Assembly: GCF_040932485.1 (NCBI RefSeq)
Contig: NZ_JBFRBH010000001.1
Location: forward strand, 1,116,001 to 1,180,000
Origin: Gymnodinialimonas sp. 202GB13-11
GTDB lineage: Bacteria; Pseudomonadota; Alphaproteobacteria; Rhodobacterales; Rhodobacteraceae
Direction of reading: 5' to 3'
DNA: 64,000 bases
Each line of letters starts with the position of its first letter. Position 1 is the stretch's first letter. This document shows, one piece after another, positions 54,837-63,750 of this stretch. The notes under the pieces are model-generated. The model made no database searches. It saw only the letters and a program-made list of their open reading frames with translations, and was not told where the DNA came from. A program made the translations under genes and the position numbers.

Positions 54837-55466
54837 TTAAATCGGCCGCAGCCCTTCTTCGGCGAAGATGCCATTGGCATAGGGGCGCGGCAAGTCGAGG
54901 GCTGGTACCAACGCGTGCAGCTCTGCCACTTCGCTGTCATCGAGGTGGCCGTCAGCCTTGGCCACTGCGATGGCAGAGCGCATCACAAGCTCTTTGCCGG
55001 TGTCGTTCAGGCCGGGGGCCACGGCGCGCAGGTAATCGGCGATGGAAGAGGTGTCGGCGCGGGCGGCCTCAAGCTCGGCTGCGATGTCCCCTTCGTCGAT
55101 GCTCCGTTTGGTGATGTTGGAAAAGGCTTGCGTGATCTGAGTGATCTCTGCGTCGTCGATGTCACCATCGGCTAGTGCCATTTTGAACATCACACGTTTG
55201 GCGGCGACGGAAAAAGCGGCCTCAAACTCAGCGCGGGCGCGGTCCGGGTCCATCTGGAGCACGCGTTCGTTGTAGGTGGCCTTGCAGGTGTTGCATTCGA
55301 CGTATTCGCCGAGCTTGCCCATGGGAAAGATCGGAATGAAGAAAAAGGTGAACCAGCGTTTGACCTCTTGCAGGGTATAGTTGTGGCGCGTGTTGCAATC
55401 GGGGCAGTAGAACTCCCCCTCGCCAGCGGCGGATGTGCGGCCCTTGGTGCCCCAGATTAGGATCAT
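54837..55466 (-). CDS. zinc-ribbon plus TerB-like domain protein
   Basis: 209 residues. An N-terminal zinc ribbon (Cys21/Cys24 and Cys58/Cys61) flanks a hydrophobic, possibly membrane-associated stretch (FTFFFIPIFPMGK, about 39-51). A C-terminal TerB-like helical domain has two acidic metal-type loops (ADGDIDDAEI and ADGHLDDSEV). This resembles TerB-family proteins of unknown function rather than proven tellurite resistance; no other ter genes are present. Immediately upstream of the S2P gene on the same transcript. Confidence 0.8.
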   Translation of the reverse strand: MILIWGTKGRTSAAGEGEFYCPDCNTRHNYTLQEVKRWFTFFFIPIFPMGKLGEYVECNTCKATYNERVLQMDPDRARAEFEAAFSVAAKRVMFKMALADGDIDDAEITQITQAFSNITKRSIDEGDIAAELEAARADTSSIADYLRAVAPGLNDTGKELVMRSAIAVAKADGHLDDSEVAELHALVPALDLPRPYANGIFAEEGLRPI

Positions 55467-55539
55467 GCGGTTTCTCCTGAATAGCGGTGTCCGGTCGTGT
55501 GGCCACCGTTGCAGGAGGATGCGGATATGGGAAGGCGGG

Positions 55540-56706
55540 TTATCCGCAGGTCACGGGCAGGCTTTCGAGGCCATGGAAGTGGTAGATGTCGGCGTAGCGT
55601 GAAGGGGATGCGGCCCGGAGGTTCGGGCAGCGCTCGAAGAGGGCGGGCAGGGCGATGCCCAGTTCGAGGCGGGCAAGCGGTGCGCCGACGCAGAAGTGCA
55701 GGCCCGCCCCGAAGGCAAGGTTGGCGGGGCCTTGGCGGTCTGGGTTGAATGTGGTCGGGTCCGGGTAGGTGGCGGGATCGTGGTTGGCGGCGGCCAACAG
55801 AAGCCCAACCTGATCGCCGCGCAGGAATGTGTGGCCTTGCAGCGTGACCTCTTCGTAAGCGTATCGGGTGAACATGTGTAGCGGCGGGTCAATGCGCAGC
55901 ATTTCTTCGACGAAGGGGGCAGCGTCGGCGGGCGGGCGGTGGCTGTCCGAGAGGCAGAGTTTGATGGCGTTGCCGAGGGAATGGACCGTCGCCTCGTGCC
56001 CTGCGTTCAGAAGCAGGATGCAGGTGGTGATCAGTTCGTCAGTGGAGAGGGTTTCGCCATCCTCTTCCGCGGCGATGAGGGCTGAGATCAGATCATCTGC
56101 GGGGTTTGCCCGTTTCTCGGCCACATAGCCGCGCAGGAAAGCGACGAAGTCTTCGGTGGCTTGCACGGCCTTTTCTTCATCGGCGCTGGTGCGACCTGCC
56201 TGATACATCATCACCATCGCATTGGACCAGCGCAGTAGGTCGTCGGCCATGGCCTCTGGCACGCCAAGAAGGCGGGCGATGATGATGACGGGGATAGGGC
56301 GGCAGAATGTGTCGAGCAGGTCGTGTTCACCGTTGGGAAAACGGTCGATGAGATCGTGGGTGAGTTGGGTGATTTCCGGGGCCAGCGCCTTGATGCGGCG
56401 CGAGGTGAAGGCGTGTAGGACAAGGCGGCGCAGGCGGGTGTGGCGGGGTGGCTCAAGCTCCAGCATGGAATGGGCCTCGACATCGTAAAAGGGTTTGAGG
56501 TGGTTGGGGATTGGAAGCTGGTCCACCGGTTCGCGGCCAAAACGACGGTCGCGCAGGATGGTATTCGTGAGGGCGTGGGTTGTTGTGCAGATCAGGTCGT
56601 ATTCAGCCCAGTGGAACAGTGGCCCTGTGGCGCGAGCGCGGTCGTAGAAGGGGTAGGGGTTTTGGACGAAGTCTTGCTCTGTCGGAGGCTGGTGAAGGGT
56701 CTGCAT
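55540..56706 (-). CDS. cytochrome P450
   Basis: 388 residues from the ATG at 56706 (MQTLHQPPTEQDF); an in-frame Met 14 codons upstream is the alternative. Heme-binding Cys339 in FGAGLHFCVGAPLARLE, ExxR at Glu268-Arg271, and the oxygen-binding helix AGHEAT (235-240). It is a soluble bacterial P450 of class I type, needing a ferredoxin and reductase. Neither is encoded nearby. Substrate unknown; the gene stands alone between the TerB-like gene and the TRAP terminator. Confidence 0.92.
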   Translation of the reverse strand: MQTLHQPPTEQDFVQNPYPFYDRARATGPLFHWAEYDLICTTTHALTNTILRDRRFGREPVDQLPIPNHLKPFYDVEAHSMLELEPPRHTRLRRLVLHAFTSRRIKALAPEITQLTHDLIDRFPNGEHDLLDTFCRPIPVIIIARLLGVPEAMADDLLRWSNAMVMMYQAGRTSADEEKAVQATEDFVAFLRGYVAEKRANPADDLISALIAAEEDGETLSTDELITTCILLLNAGHEATVHSLGNAIKLCLSDSHRPPADAAPFVEEMLRIDPPLHMFTRYAYEEVTLQGHTFLRGDQVGLLLAAANHDPATYPDPTTFNPDRQGPANLAFGAGLHFCVGAPLARLELGIALPALFERCPNLRAASPSRYADIYHFHGLESLPVTCG

Positions 56707-56773
56707 GGCGTCTATTGGATGCCTCCGGCGGGGATATTTCTGGCACACGGAAGACGGCGCGTGCCCGGAATGG

Positions 56774-56805
56774 AAAACGCGCGCTCCGTGGTCGGCGCGC
56801 GCGTT
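56774..56805 (-). terminator. rho-independent terminator of the TRAP operon
   Basis: On the minus strand a 9-bp stem, AACGCGCGC with GCGCGCGTT, with a 12-base loop is followed by TTTT (the last stem T pair contributes). It lies 30 bases after the TRAP permease stop and ahead of the P450 gene. Confidence 0.8.
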
Positions 56806-56835
56806 AACCTTAATGCGGTGTGAAGCGTCGAAAGG

Positions 56836-59181
56836 TCAATCCGCGCCGCGCACTGGGATCGGCGCATTGGGTGCGGGATTGAAGATGCGCTGGACCACGA
56901 AGATCGCGACCGCGGTTCCGACGCCGATGAGGTCCGTGATGATGCCGCCTTCGATCATCAGCAGGGCCGCGATGATCAGGGCCGCGCGCAGGAACCAGGC
57001 CGGGCGGCTGCCCATGAACCATCCCTGGATGCCGGACGATAGCAGGAAGATTCCAAAGATCGCCGTGACGCCAGCACGGACGAGGTTGTACCACGCCGGG
57101 GCCTCATGCACCATTTCGCCTGCGACCTCCACGATCGGTCCCTGCATCAGGAGCGCGCCGTTGTAGAAGAACATGAACGGCACGATGAAGGCAGCGATGC
57201 CGATCTTGAACGAGGCGACAGAGGTTTCCATCGGGTTCGAGCCTGAGATGCCTGCGGCTGCGTAACTGGCCAGGGCCACGGGGGGCGTGATGGCCGAGAC
57301 CACCGCGAAGTAGAAGACGAAGAAATGCGCCGTCAGGTGGGGGATGCCGAGCTGCACGAGGCCCGGAGCCACGACAGAGGCTGCGACGGCGTAGGCTGCG
57401 GTTGTGGGCATGCCCATGCCAAGCAGGATCGCGATGCACATGGCGAAGAAGAGCGCCAGAAGCTGAGAGACACCGGCAAGGTCCAGCAGCACAGCGGAGA
57501 AGCGCGCGCCGACGCCGGTGAGGCTGATGACACCCACGATGATGCCCGCACAGGCGCAGACCGCGATGATCTGGATGGACATGGTGCCAGCAATCTCAAA
57601 GGCTTTCACGATGCTTCGCGGGCCCATGCGATAGGGGGTGAGCCAACTCACCACGGCTGCGGCGCCAGTCGCCAGCGTCCCTGCGCGGATCACGGAATAC
57701 CCCATGAAGAGTGCTGCAATCAGGATGACGATGGGCAGGAACAGGAAGACCCGGCGTGCCATGTCGCGGAATTTCGGGATCTCATCCTCGTTCATGCCTT
57801 TCATGCCGAGCTTGGCGGCCTCGAAATCGACCATGAAGTAGATCGAGGTGAAGTAGAGGATGGCGGGAATGATCGCGGCTATCGCGATCTCCTGGTAAGG
57901 GATGCCGGTGATCTCGGCCATGATGAAGGCGCCTGCGCCCATGATCGGCGGCATGATCTGCCCACCGGTGGAGGCCGCAGCCTCAACCGCGCCGGCGGTT
58001 TGCTTGCGATAGCCAACCTTCTTCATCAGCGGGATCGTGAGCGAGCCCGTGGCAACCACGTTGCCGGCTGAGGTGCCGTTGATCATGCCCATCAGACCGG
58101 AGGCAAAGATCGCCACCTTGGCCGGGCCACCACGCGCACGACCTGCGGCGGCGAAGGCGAAATTCACAAAATAATCGCCCACCTTGGAGGCCTGAAGGAA
58201 GGCCGCGAAGATGATGAACAGGATGATGTAGGTGGACGAGACTGCCGTTGTCGGCCCGATGATGCCCGCATCCGAATAGACATGGCCGAAGAAGCGCTGC
58301 CAGGAATAGGGATTTTGTACCGCTAGAATGCCCGGCAGGAGGTGCGCTGTGAATGTATAAAGCAGGAAAATCCCGGTGATGACGACCAGCGCCATCCCGG
58401 TGACCCGGCGGGTCAGTTCCAGGATCATCGCCGAGCCTGCGGTGGCTGCAAAGGCGACCCCGATGGGCACAAAGGACGTGCCGACCGAGTTACGCGCGGC
58501 GGTGCCATAGATGACGACGAGATAGAGCGCCACAACAACGGCGCAGAGCGCCAGAACGATATCAGCCGCCGCGATCTGCGAGCGGGCTTGCCGTTCAAAC
58601 CAGCTCAGCACGATGGCGCCGCCTGTGGCCACCAGAAGCGGCAGGCCAAAGCGATAGACCTCAGCATTGTAAGTATCCGTGCCGGGGAAGGAGCCCCATG
58701 TGATCAGCCCGCCCATCTCGGGCAGCGTGCCCGAATTGATTTGCACAATGAAGGTGATGACGGTGTATCCCGCCAACAGCGCGGGCAGTATCAGGATATA
58801 GCCTGCCAGAGACAGAAGCCGTGATTTTCGTACCTCGGCCGCTTCATTGCTGAACTTATGGGACGCATAAAGCGCAAAACCCAAAACGAGCGCGCCCGCG
58901 ATATGGACAATGCGGAAGTTCCACGTCTCCATCGGGAAGCGCGGCAGGAACGAGATGTCGATCCCGGTCCAGCTTGAGATCGACAGACCGTTCAAGGCGG
59001 CCATGTGGAAAGCCGCGTAAATGAACGCGAGACCAGCCGTCGCCGTGAACATCCATCCGCTGAACAAGCGACGATTGCCTTCAACAGGCTCTTCATCCAC
59101 GCCCTCGGCCAGAACGGGGCCATCAATTTGATCGTCGGTGGGCTGCTGCGCGGTCTGGTCGGTCATTTTTGGGGCGTCCAT
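56836..59181 (-). CDS. TRAP transporter permease, fused DctQM type (TAXI-associated)
   Basis: 781 residues (776 from the second Met). About 18 helices: the small DctQ-like and large DctM-like permeases are fused, as in TAXI-TRAP systems. Signature segments GTSAGNVVATGSLTIPLMKK, AAASTGGQIMPPIMGAGAFI and GMGMPTTAAYA are intact. A 45-residue acidic cytosolic leader precedes helix 1. It takes up a small organic anion with Na+ or H+, delivered by the TAXI binding protein encoded just upstream. A terminator lies between the two genes. Confidence 0.95.
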   Translation of the reverse strand: MDAPKMTDQTAQQPTDDQIDGPVLAEGVDEEPVEGNRRLFSGWMFTATAGLAFIYAAFHMAALNGLSISSWTGIDISFLPRFPMETWNFRIVHIAGALVLGFALYASHKFSNEAAEVRKSRLLSLAGYILILPALLAGYTVITFIVQINSGTLPEMGGLITWGSFPGTDTYNAEVYRFGLPLLVATGGAIVLSWFERQARSQIAAADIVLALCAVVVALYLVVIYGTAARNSVGTSFVPIGVAFAATAGSAMILELTRRVTGMALVVITGIFLLYTFTAHLLPGILAVQNPYSWQRFFGHVYSDAGIIGPTTAVSSTYIILFIIFAAFLQASKVGDYFVNFAFAAAGRARGGPAKVAIFASGLMGMINGTSAGNVVATGSLTIPLMKKVGYRKQTAGAVEAAASTGGQIMPPIMGAGAFIMAEITGIPYQEIAIAAIIPAILYFTSIYFMVDFEAAKLGMKGMNEDEIPKFRDMARRVFLFLPIVILIAALFMGYSVIRAGTLATGAAAVVSWLTPYRMGPRSIVKAFEIAGTMSIQIIAVCACAGIIVGVISLTGVGARFSAVLLDLAGVSQLLALFFAMCIAILLGMGMPTTAAYAVAASVVAPGLVQLGIPHLTAHFFVFYFAVVSAITPPVALASYAAAGISGSNPMETSVASFKIGIAAFIVPFMFFYNGALLMQGPIVEVAGEMVHEAPAWYNLVRAGVTAIFGIFLLSSGIQGWFMGSRPAWFLRAALIIAALLMIEGGIITDLIGVGTAVAIFVVQRIFNPAPNAPIPVRGAD

Positions 59182-59221
59182 CGAATGAAAGGGCGGTGAG
59201 CCGTTCGAAGAGTCTTACGGG

Positions 59222-59254
59222 AAAAAGGCGGGCCTGACTCTCGCCAGGCCCGCC
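59222..59254 (-). terminator. internal terminator/attenuator between binding protein and permease
   Basis: On the minus strand GGCGGGCCTG and CAGGCCCGCC form a perfect 10-bp stem with an 8-base loop followed by TTTTT. It lies 15 bases after the TAXI gene stop and 40 bases before the permease. Partial termination here would give more binding protein than permease. Confidence 0.85.
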
Positions 59255-59269
59255 CCGATGATCTGGGGT

Positions 59270-60265
59270 TTAGCCGCCGAAGATCTGGTCAGCCGGAATT
59301 TCGGCGCCGGCATTTTCAGTGAACCACTGGGCCGCGCCCGGGTGCCACATCATCACACCGTTGTTGGTGTCCCAGTTCTCAGGCAGCGTCGCGGTGGCCG
59401 CGCGGTGGATGTTCACCATCCGCTCATTGTCGGCCATGATCACGTCGACTACCGAATAGACGAAGCTGTCAGGCAGTTCGCAATTGGCGATGGCGAAGTT
59501 CCACATGGAAACCGCAGGCGAGTCCGCATCAAGCGCCTCATACGTGTCTGCGGGCATGTCGAACGGCGTCACCGGGAAGTTCTCCAGGATCGACGCGCGC
59601 TCTTCCTCGGTCATCTCGATGATGGTGATCTCGGTCGAGGCTTCTAGCTGGCTGATCGCCGGGGTTGGGATACCACCTGCAACACCCCAAACGTCGAGCA
59701 GGCCGTCCTGAAGCTGGCTGCCCATGTCATTGAAGCCGCCGTTGCGACGTTCAAACGAGGCACCAAGGCTTTCCATCATGCGCGGGAAGTAGGTGTCCGC
59801 GGTGGAGCCTGCGGGGCCGAAGCCCATCAGCGCACCTTCGGGAATGTCGGAGACCGACTCGATGCCGGAGGACGCGAGCGCCGTGATGTAGAATGGCGTC
59901 TGGTACATCGGGAACATCGCGCAGGCGCCGGTCATTTGCAGGCCGGGGGCGATGGGGTTGTTGCCCGCGATCGAGTCCGAGGCCGGGCCCATTGTGGTCA
60001 TGCCGAACTGTGCTTCGCCGGTGTGGACAAGCGCCATGTTCTGCATCGGGCCACCGGTGACTTCGGCGCCGCCGGAGATGCCGAGTTCGTCCGCCACAAG
60101 GTTGGCCCAACCGGAGCCATAGGCAAAGTAAGTGCCGCCCTGGCTTGCCGTGCCAAGCGTGAAGCTTTCCGGCCAGCCTGTGCGGTCAATGTGGCCGTCT
60201 GCAAAGGCGGCGGAGGACACAAGGGCAGTGGAGAGCGCGAGTGCGCCCAGTTTTGTAAACGTCAT
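59270..60265 (-). CDS. TAXI-family TRAP solute-binding protein
   Basis: 331 residues from the ATG at 60265 (AGGGAG upstream); a long upstream extension is not credible. Signal peptide MTFTKLGALALSTALVSSAAFAD. Mature protein has the TAXI features LGTASQGGTYFAYGSGWANL and the later GPAGSTADTYFPRMM. It binds the substrate in the periplasm for the fused permease. Ligand not predictable; characterised relatives bind glutamate/2-oxoglutarate-like acids. First gene after the DctD-like regulator. Confidence 0.95.
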   Translation of the reverse strand: MTFTKLGALALSTALVSSAAFADGHIDRTGWPESFTLGTASQGGTYFAYGSGWANLVADELGISGGAEVTGGPMQNMALVHTGEAQFGMTTMGPASDSIAGNNPIAPGLQMTGACAMFPMYQTPFYITALASSGIESVSDIPEGALMGFGPAGSTADTYFPRMMESLGASFERRNGGFNDMGSQLQDGLLDVWGVAGGIPTPAISQLEASTEITIIEMTEEERASILENFPVTPFDMPADTYEALDADSPAVSMWNFAIANCELPDSFVYSVVDVIMADNERMVNIHRAATATLPENWDTNNGVMMWHPGAAQWFTENAGAEIPADQIFGG

Positions 60266-60395
60266 GGATGTCTCCCTGGTTAACGCGCGCCGGCTCCCCA
60301 CCGGGCGCTTGGGCGAAGGGATGCGGGGCCGGGTGGGGGCAGACAACAGCCACGTCCTCTTGTTTGCGCTAACGCCGCGCCTGCACATCCGGATT

Positions 60396-60455
60396 TGGGT
60401 GGAATTCGACCCAAAAGGTGCCAATGGATGGGTCGAAAGTGACACATTCGGCCCA
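60396..60455. promoter_or_regulatory. cluster of four TGGGTCGAA-type half-sites upstream of the TAXI gene
   Basis: TGGGTGGAA (60396-60404) and TTCGACCCA (60405-60413) form a contiguous 18-base near-perfect palindrome. TGGGTCGAA (60429-60437) and TTCGGCCCA (60447-60455) form a second palindrome with a 9-base spacer. All lie in the 208-base gap between the DctD-like gene and the TAXI gene, 131-190 bases before the TAXI start, a fitting place for activator sites. Binding by the adjacent regulator is inferred. Confidence 0.55.
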
Positions 60456-60473
60456 ATGTGGGGTGTTGAAGGC

Positions 60474-61814
60474 TTAGCTTGCGCGGGTTGGACGGAAGCT
60501 TTGCAGCTCCAGCCCGTGCTTTTGCATCTTCTCGTAGAGCGCTTTGCGGCTGATCCCCAGCGCCTCGTACGTGGCTTTGGCGGAGCCACCATGGGCGCTG
60601 AGTGCAGCAGCGATCAGGTCGCGTTCATGGGCGGCCATTCGGTCTGCCAGTTTGCCGGTGGGCGTCGCGTCGCTGGCCGTTCCATCAAGGCCGAGGATGG
60701 CGCGTTCGGCTGCATTGCGAAGCTCCCGCACATTGCCGGGCCAGTCGCGTGCGGCCATCTCGGCCAGCGCCTCGGGTGAGATCACTGGAACGGGTCGGTT
60801 ATGGCGGGCGGAGGCCTGGCTCAGCAGGATCTGGTAAAGGCCCGGAATATCTTCGCGCCGTTCGGCGAGGGTGGGCATCTGCACTGTCACAACGTTGAGG
60901 CGATAGAACAGGTCATCGCGGAACGTGCCAGCGGCGACGGCGTCTGACAGAGAGTGCTTCGACGCCGCGATGACGCGCAGATCGAGGGCCACGGCCTCGT
61001 TCGAGCCAAGCGGTGTGATGGCGCGGTCTTGCAGGGCGGTCAGCAACTTGCCCTGAACGGGGAGCGGGAGGCTGTCGATCTGATCCAGAAACAGGGTGCC
61101 GCCGCGGGCATGTTCGAACTTGCCGTAGCGTTCGCGCGTGGCACCGGGAAAGGCACCGGGGGCATGGCCGAAAAGTTCACTGTCGATCAACGCTTCCGGC
61201 AAAGCGGCGCAGTTGATGGCCACAAAGGGGCGCGCGGCGCGGTCCGAGGCGGCGTGGATCGCGCGGGCGGCGACCTCTTTGCCGGTGCCGGTGGCCCCTT
61301 CGATCAGGACATCCGTATCGGCGCTTGCAACGGCACGCAGACGGTTGCGCAGAGAGGACATGACGGCGGAGCGTCCGTTCAGGCGGCTGGTGATCGGGTC
61401 GTTCGCGCCGGAATCCCCGCGCAGGGCCCGCACCTCCATCGTCAGGGCACGCTTTTCCAAGGCGCGGCGCACGATGTCCACAAGGCGCGCGGGATCGTAG
61501 GGCTTTTCAATGAAATCATACGCCCCGGCCTGAAGGGAACTGACGGCAAGTTCCACATCGCCGTGGCCTGTCACCAAAATGACAGGCAGGTCCGGGTCGC
61601 GGTCGAGTGCGGCCCGCATCAGCGCGGTGCCATCCATCTGGGGCATACGGATGTCGGTGACGAGGATGCCGGGAAAATCGTCTGAGATATGCTCAAGAGC
61701 CTCGCTTGCGGAGGCGCAGAGCAGGGCAGGCAAGTCGGCCAGTGCGAGCGTCTGTCCGGCGGCCGTACGCAGGTCGGGCTCATCATCGACAAACAGGACG
61801 GGGCCAAGGGTCAT
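60474..61814 (-). CDS. DctD-like sigma-54-type response regulator with GAFPGA loop
   Basis: 446 residues. Receiver with Asp54 (VTDIRMPQMDG) and Lys104; AAA+ domain with Walker A GATGTGKE (173-180); loop GAFPGA (220-225) in place of GAFTGA; Walker B LFLDQIDS (241-248) in place of LFLDEI; Fis-type helix-turn-helix near the end (GSAKATYEALGISRKALYEKM). Both altered positions matter for sigma-54 contact and ATP hydrolysis in well-studied members. Overlaps the kinase gene by 4 bases and precedes the TAXI gene, so it is the likely regulator of the transporter. Confidence 0.92.
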   Translation of the reverse strand: MTLGPVLFVDDEPDLRTAAGQTLALADLPALLCASASEALEHISDDFPGILVTDIRMPQMDGTALMRAALDRDPDLPVILVTGHGDVELAVSSLQAGAYDFIEKPYDPARLVDIVRRALEKRALTMEVRALRGDSGANDPITSRLNGRSAVMSSLRNRLRAVASADTDVLIEGATGTGKEVAARAIHAASDRAARPFVAINCAALPEALIDSELFGHAPGAFPGATRERYGKFEHARGGTLFLDQIDSLPLPVQGKLLTALQDRAITPLGSNEAVALDLRVIAASKHSLSDAVAAGTFRDDLFYRLNVVTVQMPTLAERREDIPGLYQILLSQASARHNRPVPVISPEALAEMAARDWPGNVRELRNAAERAILGLDGTASDATPTGKLADRMAAHERDLIAAALSAHGGSAKATYEALGISRKALYEKMQKHGLELQSFRPTRAS

Positions 61815-63667
61815 TGCGCCGCCACCTCTGCGGGGGCGGGGGCCGCGGCCTCAAGAACAATGCGGAAGACTGCACCGCCTTGGGGATGGTTTGTGACCGC
61901 CAACTGCCCGCCGAAGTCGCGCACGATGTTATAAGAAATCGACAAACCCAGCCCGAGACCCTGACCAGGGTCTTTCGTGGTGAAAAACGGATCAAAGGCC
62001 TGCTCAAGCGCGTCCTGCGACAGGCCGGGGCCGAAATCACGGACAGCGATTTCGGAGCTTTCGCCGCCGGTCAGGATGATTTCGATCCTTTGCGGCTCCA
62101 TTCCCGCCATCGCATCAAGCGCATTGCCAAGCAGGTTGACGACGACTTGTTGCAAGCGAACCGGGCCACCGCGCGCCCAGATCTCGGCGGGTGGACGGTC
62201 ATAGTGCACATCCACGGCGCGCAAACGGGGCTGCATCAATTCCAGCGCGTCATCGACCACCTGCGTCAGCGCAACGGGGCCGGTCCGGTCCTGCGGACGG
62301 CGGGCAAAGTTCCGCAAATGCTTTGAGATCGACGCCATCCGGTCGGCCATGCCTGAGATGCGTTCGATATTCTCGCGGGCCTCGGTCGATCGCCCGCGAT
62401 CGAGGAAAGTGCCGGCATTCTCAGCATAGGATTTCACGGCGGCCAGCGGTTGGTTGAACTCGTGGCTCAACGCGGCGGACATGGACCCAAGCGCGGCGAG
62501 TTTGCCAGCCTGTACCAGTTCTTTCTGTGTTGCGCGCAGGCGTTCTTCCGTTGCGCGCCGTTCCTCAACCTCGGACTTCAGGGCAGCGGTGCGTTCCGTA
62601 ACGCGCGCTTCCAGTAAGGCGGCGAGCGATTGCTCGGCAGCGAGACGTTCGATGAGGCGGGCGCGGCGCCCGAGAACGGCGGCAAGGATCAAGCCCGCGA
62701 TCACGATCACCAACCAAAGCAGCAAGACGGTTGTCCACGCTTGTTGGGTCGCGGGGCCTGTGGGCGTCAGGATCGAAACCCGCCACCCTGCGGCTGCGAT
62801 CAGGGCGGTTTGGCTGACGAACCGTTCATCCCCAACCTCCAGAAGGTCCAGACCGAAGCCAAGATCGGGGTCTAATGGTTCGGTTCCAAGAGAAAGGGGA
62901 CGCAAACGCTCAACCGGATATTGTCGTGTCAAAGTGATCTGTTCGACGGCGGCATCCGGCAAGGGGGCAATCGTGCGAAAGTGCCAATCGGGCCGGTCGG
63001 AGAGGAACACGACGTTGTTTACATCTGTCACGATGATGGTGGACGCACTTTCGGCCCAAGCCTCCTCGAAGCCATCAAGGCTGAGCTTTACGGCAACCAC
63101 GCCCAGAACCTCGGTATTGTCGATCACAGGTGCCGCGAAGAAGTAGCCGCGTTGCCCCGATGTCGTCCCCAAGGCATGAAAGCGCCCTAACCCGGCGCTG
63201 AGGGCATCCGAGAAATAGGGGCGGAAGCTGAACGAACGGCCCAGAAAGGACGTGTCGGAGCGGTAATTGGACGTCGCGATTGTCCGCCCGCTGAGGTCCA
63301 TCACGTAGATATCTGACACTTCGAGCGAGAGAGCCGCCTGACGAAGCATCTCGTTTGTGAAGGGCACAAGCCCCTCGTTTTCCGGCTCGGCCAACGTTTG
63401 GTGCAGGATCTGGCGATCTGCGATCAAGGCAGGCAAAGCCTGCGTTCGCTCCAATGCGCCGCGCAGAACCTGAGTGGCCAGCCGCAAGGTTGCGGTATCC
63501 TCAGCCCCGGCTTGCCTGAAATAGAGGCGCTCAATACGGGGCTGCGCCGCCAGAACGCCGATCAGGGCGGCACATACCGCCAACGCCACCAGCCAAATGG
63601 CCCGCCGGGGGCGTGCAGCGCGTGTGCGCAAGGGCGATAGCCCGTTGGAAGATCGCGGTTCGGTCAC
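61811..63667 (-). CDS. DctB-like sensor histidine kinase of the TRAP system
   Basis: 618 residues if started at the GTG at 63667; there is no in-frame ATG between this point and 63862, and the latter lies inside the divergent secreted-protein gene. Membrane helices at about 22-42 and 311-333 enclose a double-PDC periplasmic sensor region. His402 is in LSHEFNQPLAAVKSY; HATPase motifs follow (VVNLLGNALDAM, DFGPGL, GLGLGLSIS). It probably senses the TRAP substrate and signals to the regulator whose gene it overlaps by 4 bases. Confidence 0.88.
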   Translation of the reverse strand: MTEPRSSNGLSPLRTRAARPRRAIWLVALAVCAALIGVLAAQPRIERLYFRQAGAEDTATLRLATQVLRGALERTQALPALIADRQILHQTLAEPENEGLVPFTNEMLRQAALSLEVSDIYVMDLSGRTIATSNYRSDTSFLGRSFSFRPYFSDALSAGLGRFHALGTTSGQRGYFFAAPVIDNTEVLGVVAVKLSLDGFEEAWAESASTIIVTDVNNVVFLSDRPDWHFRTIAPLPDAAVEQITLTRQYPVERLRPLSLGTEPLDPDLGFGLDLLEVGDERFVSQTALIAAAGWRVSILTPTGPATQQAWTTVLLLWLVIVIAGLILAAVLGRRARLIERLAAEQSLAALLEARVTERTAALKSEVEERRATEERLRATQKELVQAGKLAALGSMSAALSHEFNQPLAAVKSYAENAGTFLDRGRSTEARENIERISGMADRMASISKHLRNFARRPQDRTGPVALTQVVDDALELMQPRLRAVDVHYDRPPAEIWARGGPVRLQQVVVNLLGNALDAMAGMEPQRIEIILTGGESSEIAVRDFGPGLSQDALEQAFDPFFTTKDPGQGLGLGLSISYNIVRDFGGQLAVTNHPQGGAVFRIVLEAAAPAPAEVAAQ

Positions 63668-63707
63668 GGGATTCGTTATGGCAGGGCCTTGGCAAGTCGG
63701 CAAATCC

Positions 63708-63750
63708 GGAAAATTCCCCGCTGCATTATTCCAACCAATCCACTGGAATA
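63708..63750. promoter_or_regulatory. inverted repeats in the divergent promoter
   Basis: TATTCCA (63727-63733) and TGGAATA (63744-63750) are perfect 7-base arms with a 10-base spacer. Nearby GGAA-AA-TTCC (63708-63717) repeats the same half-site theme. They lie between the kinase gene and the divergent secreted-protein gene and could control either. Confidence 0.4.

Noticed and set aside
54837-55466. Tellurite-resistance function for the TerB-like protein
   Set aside because: Only a TerB-type domain is seen; no other ter gene is present and such domains occur in many unrelated proteins.
60416-60424. Sigma-54 promoter upstream of the TAXI gene
   Set aside because: TTGGCACC fits the -24 element, but the -12 position reads GGG rather than TTGC at either usual spacing.
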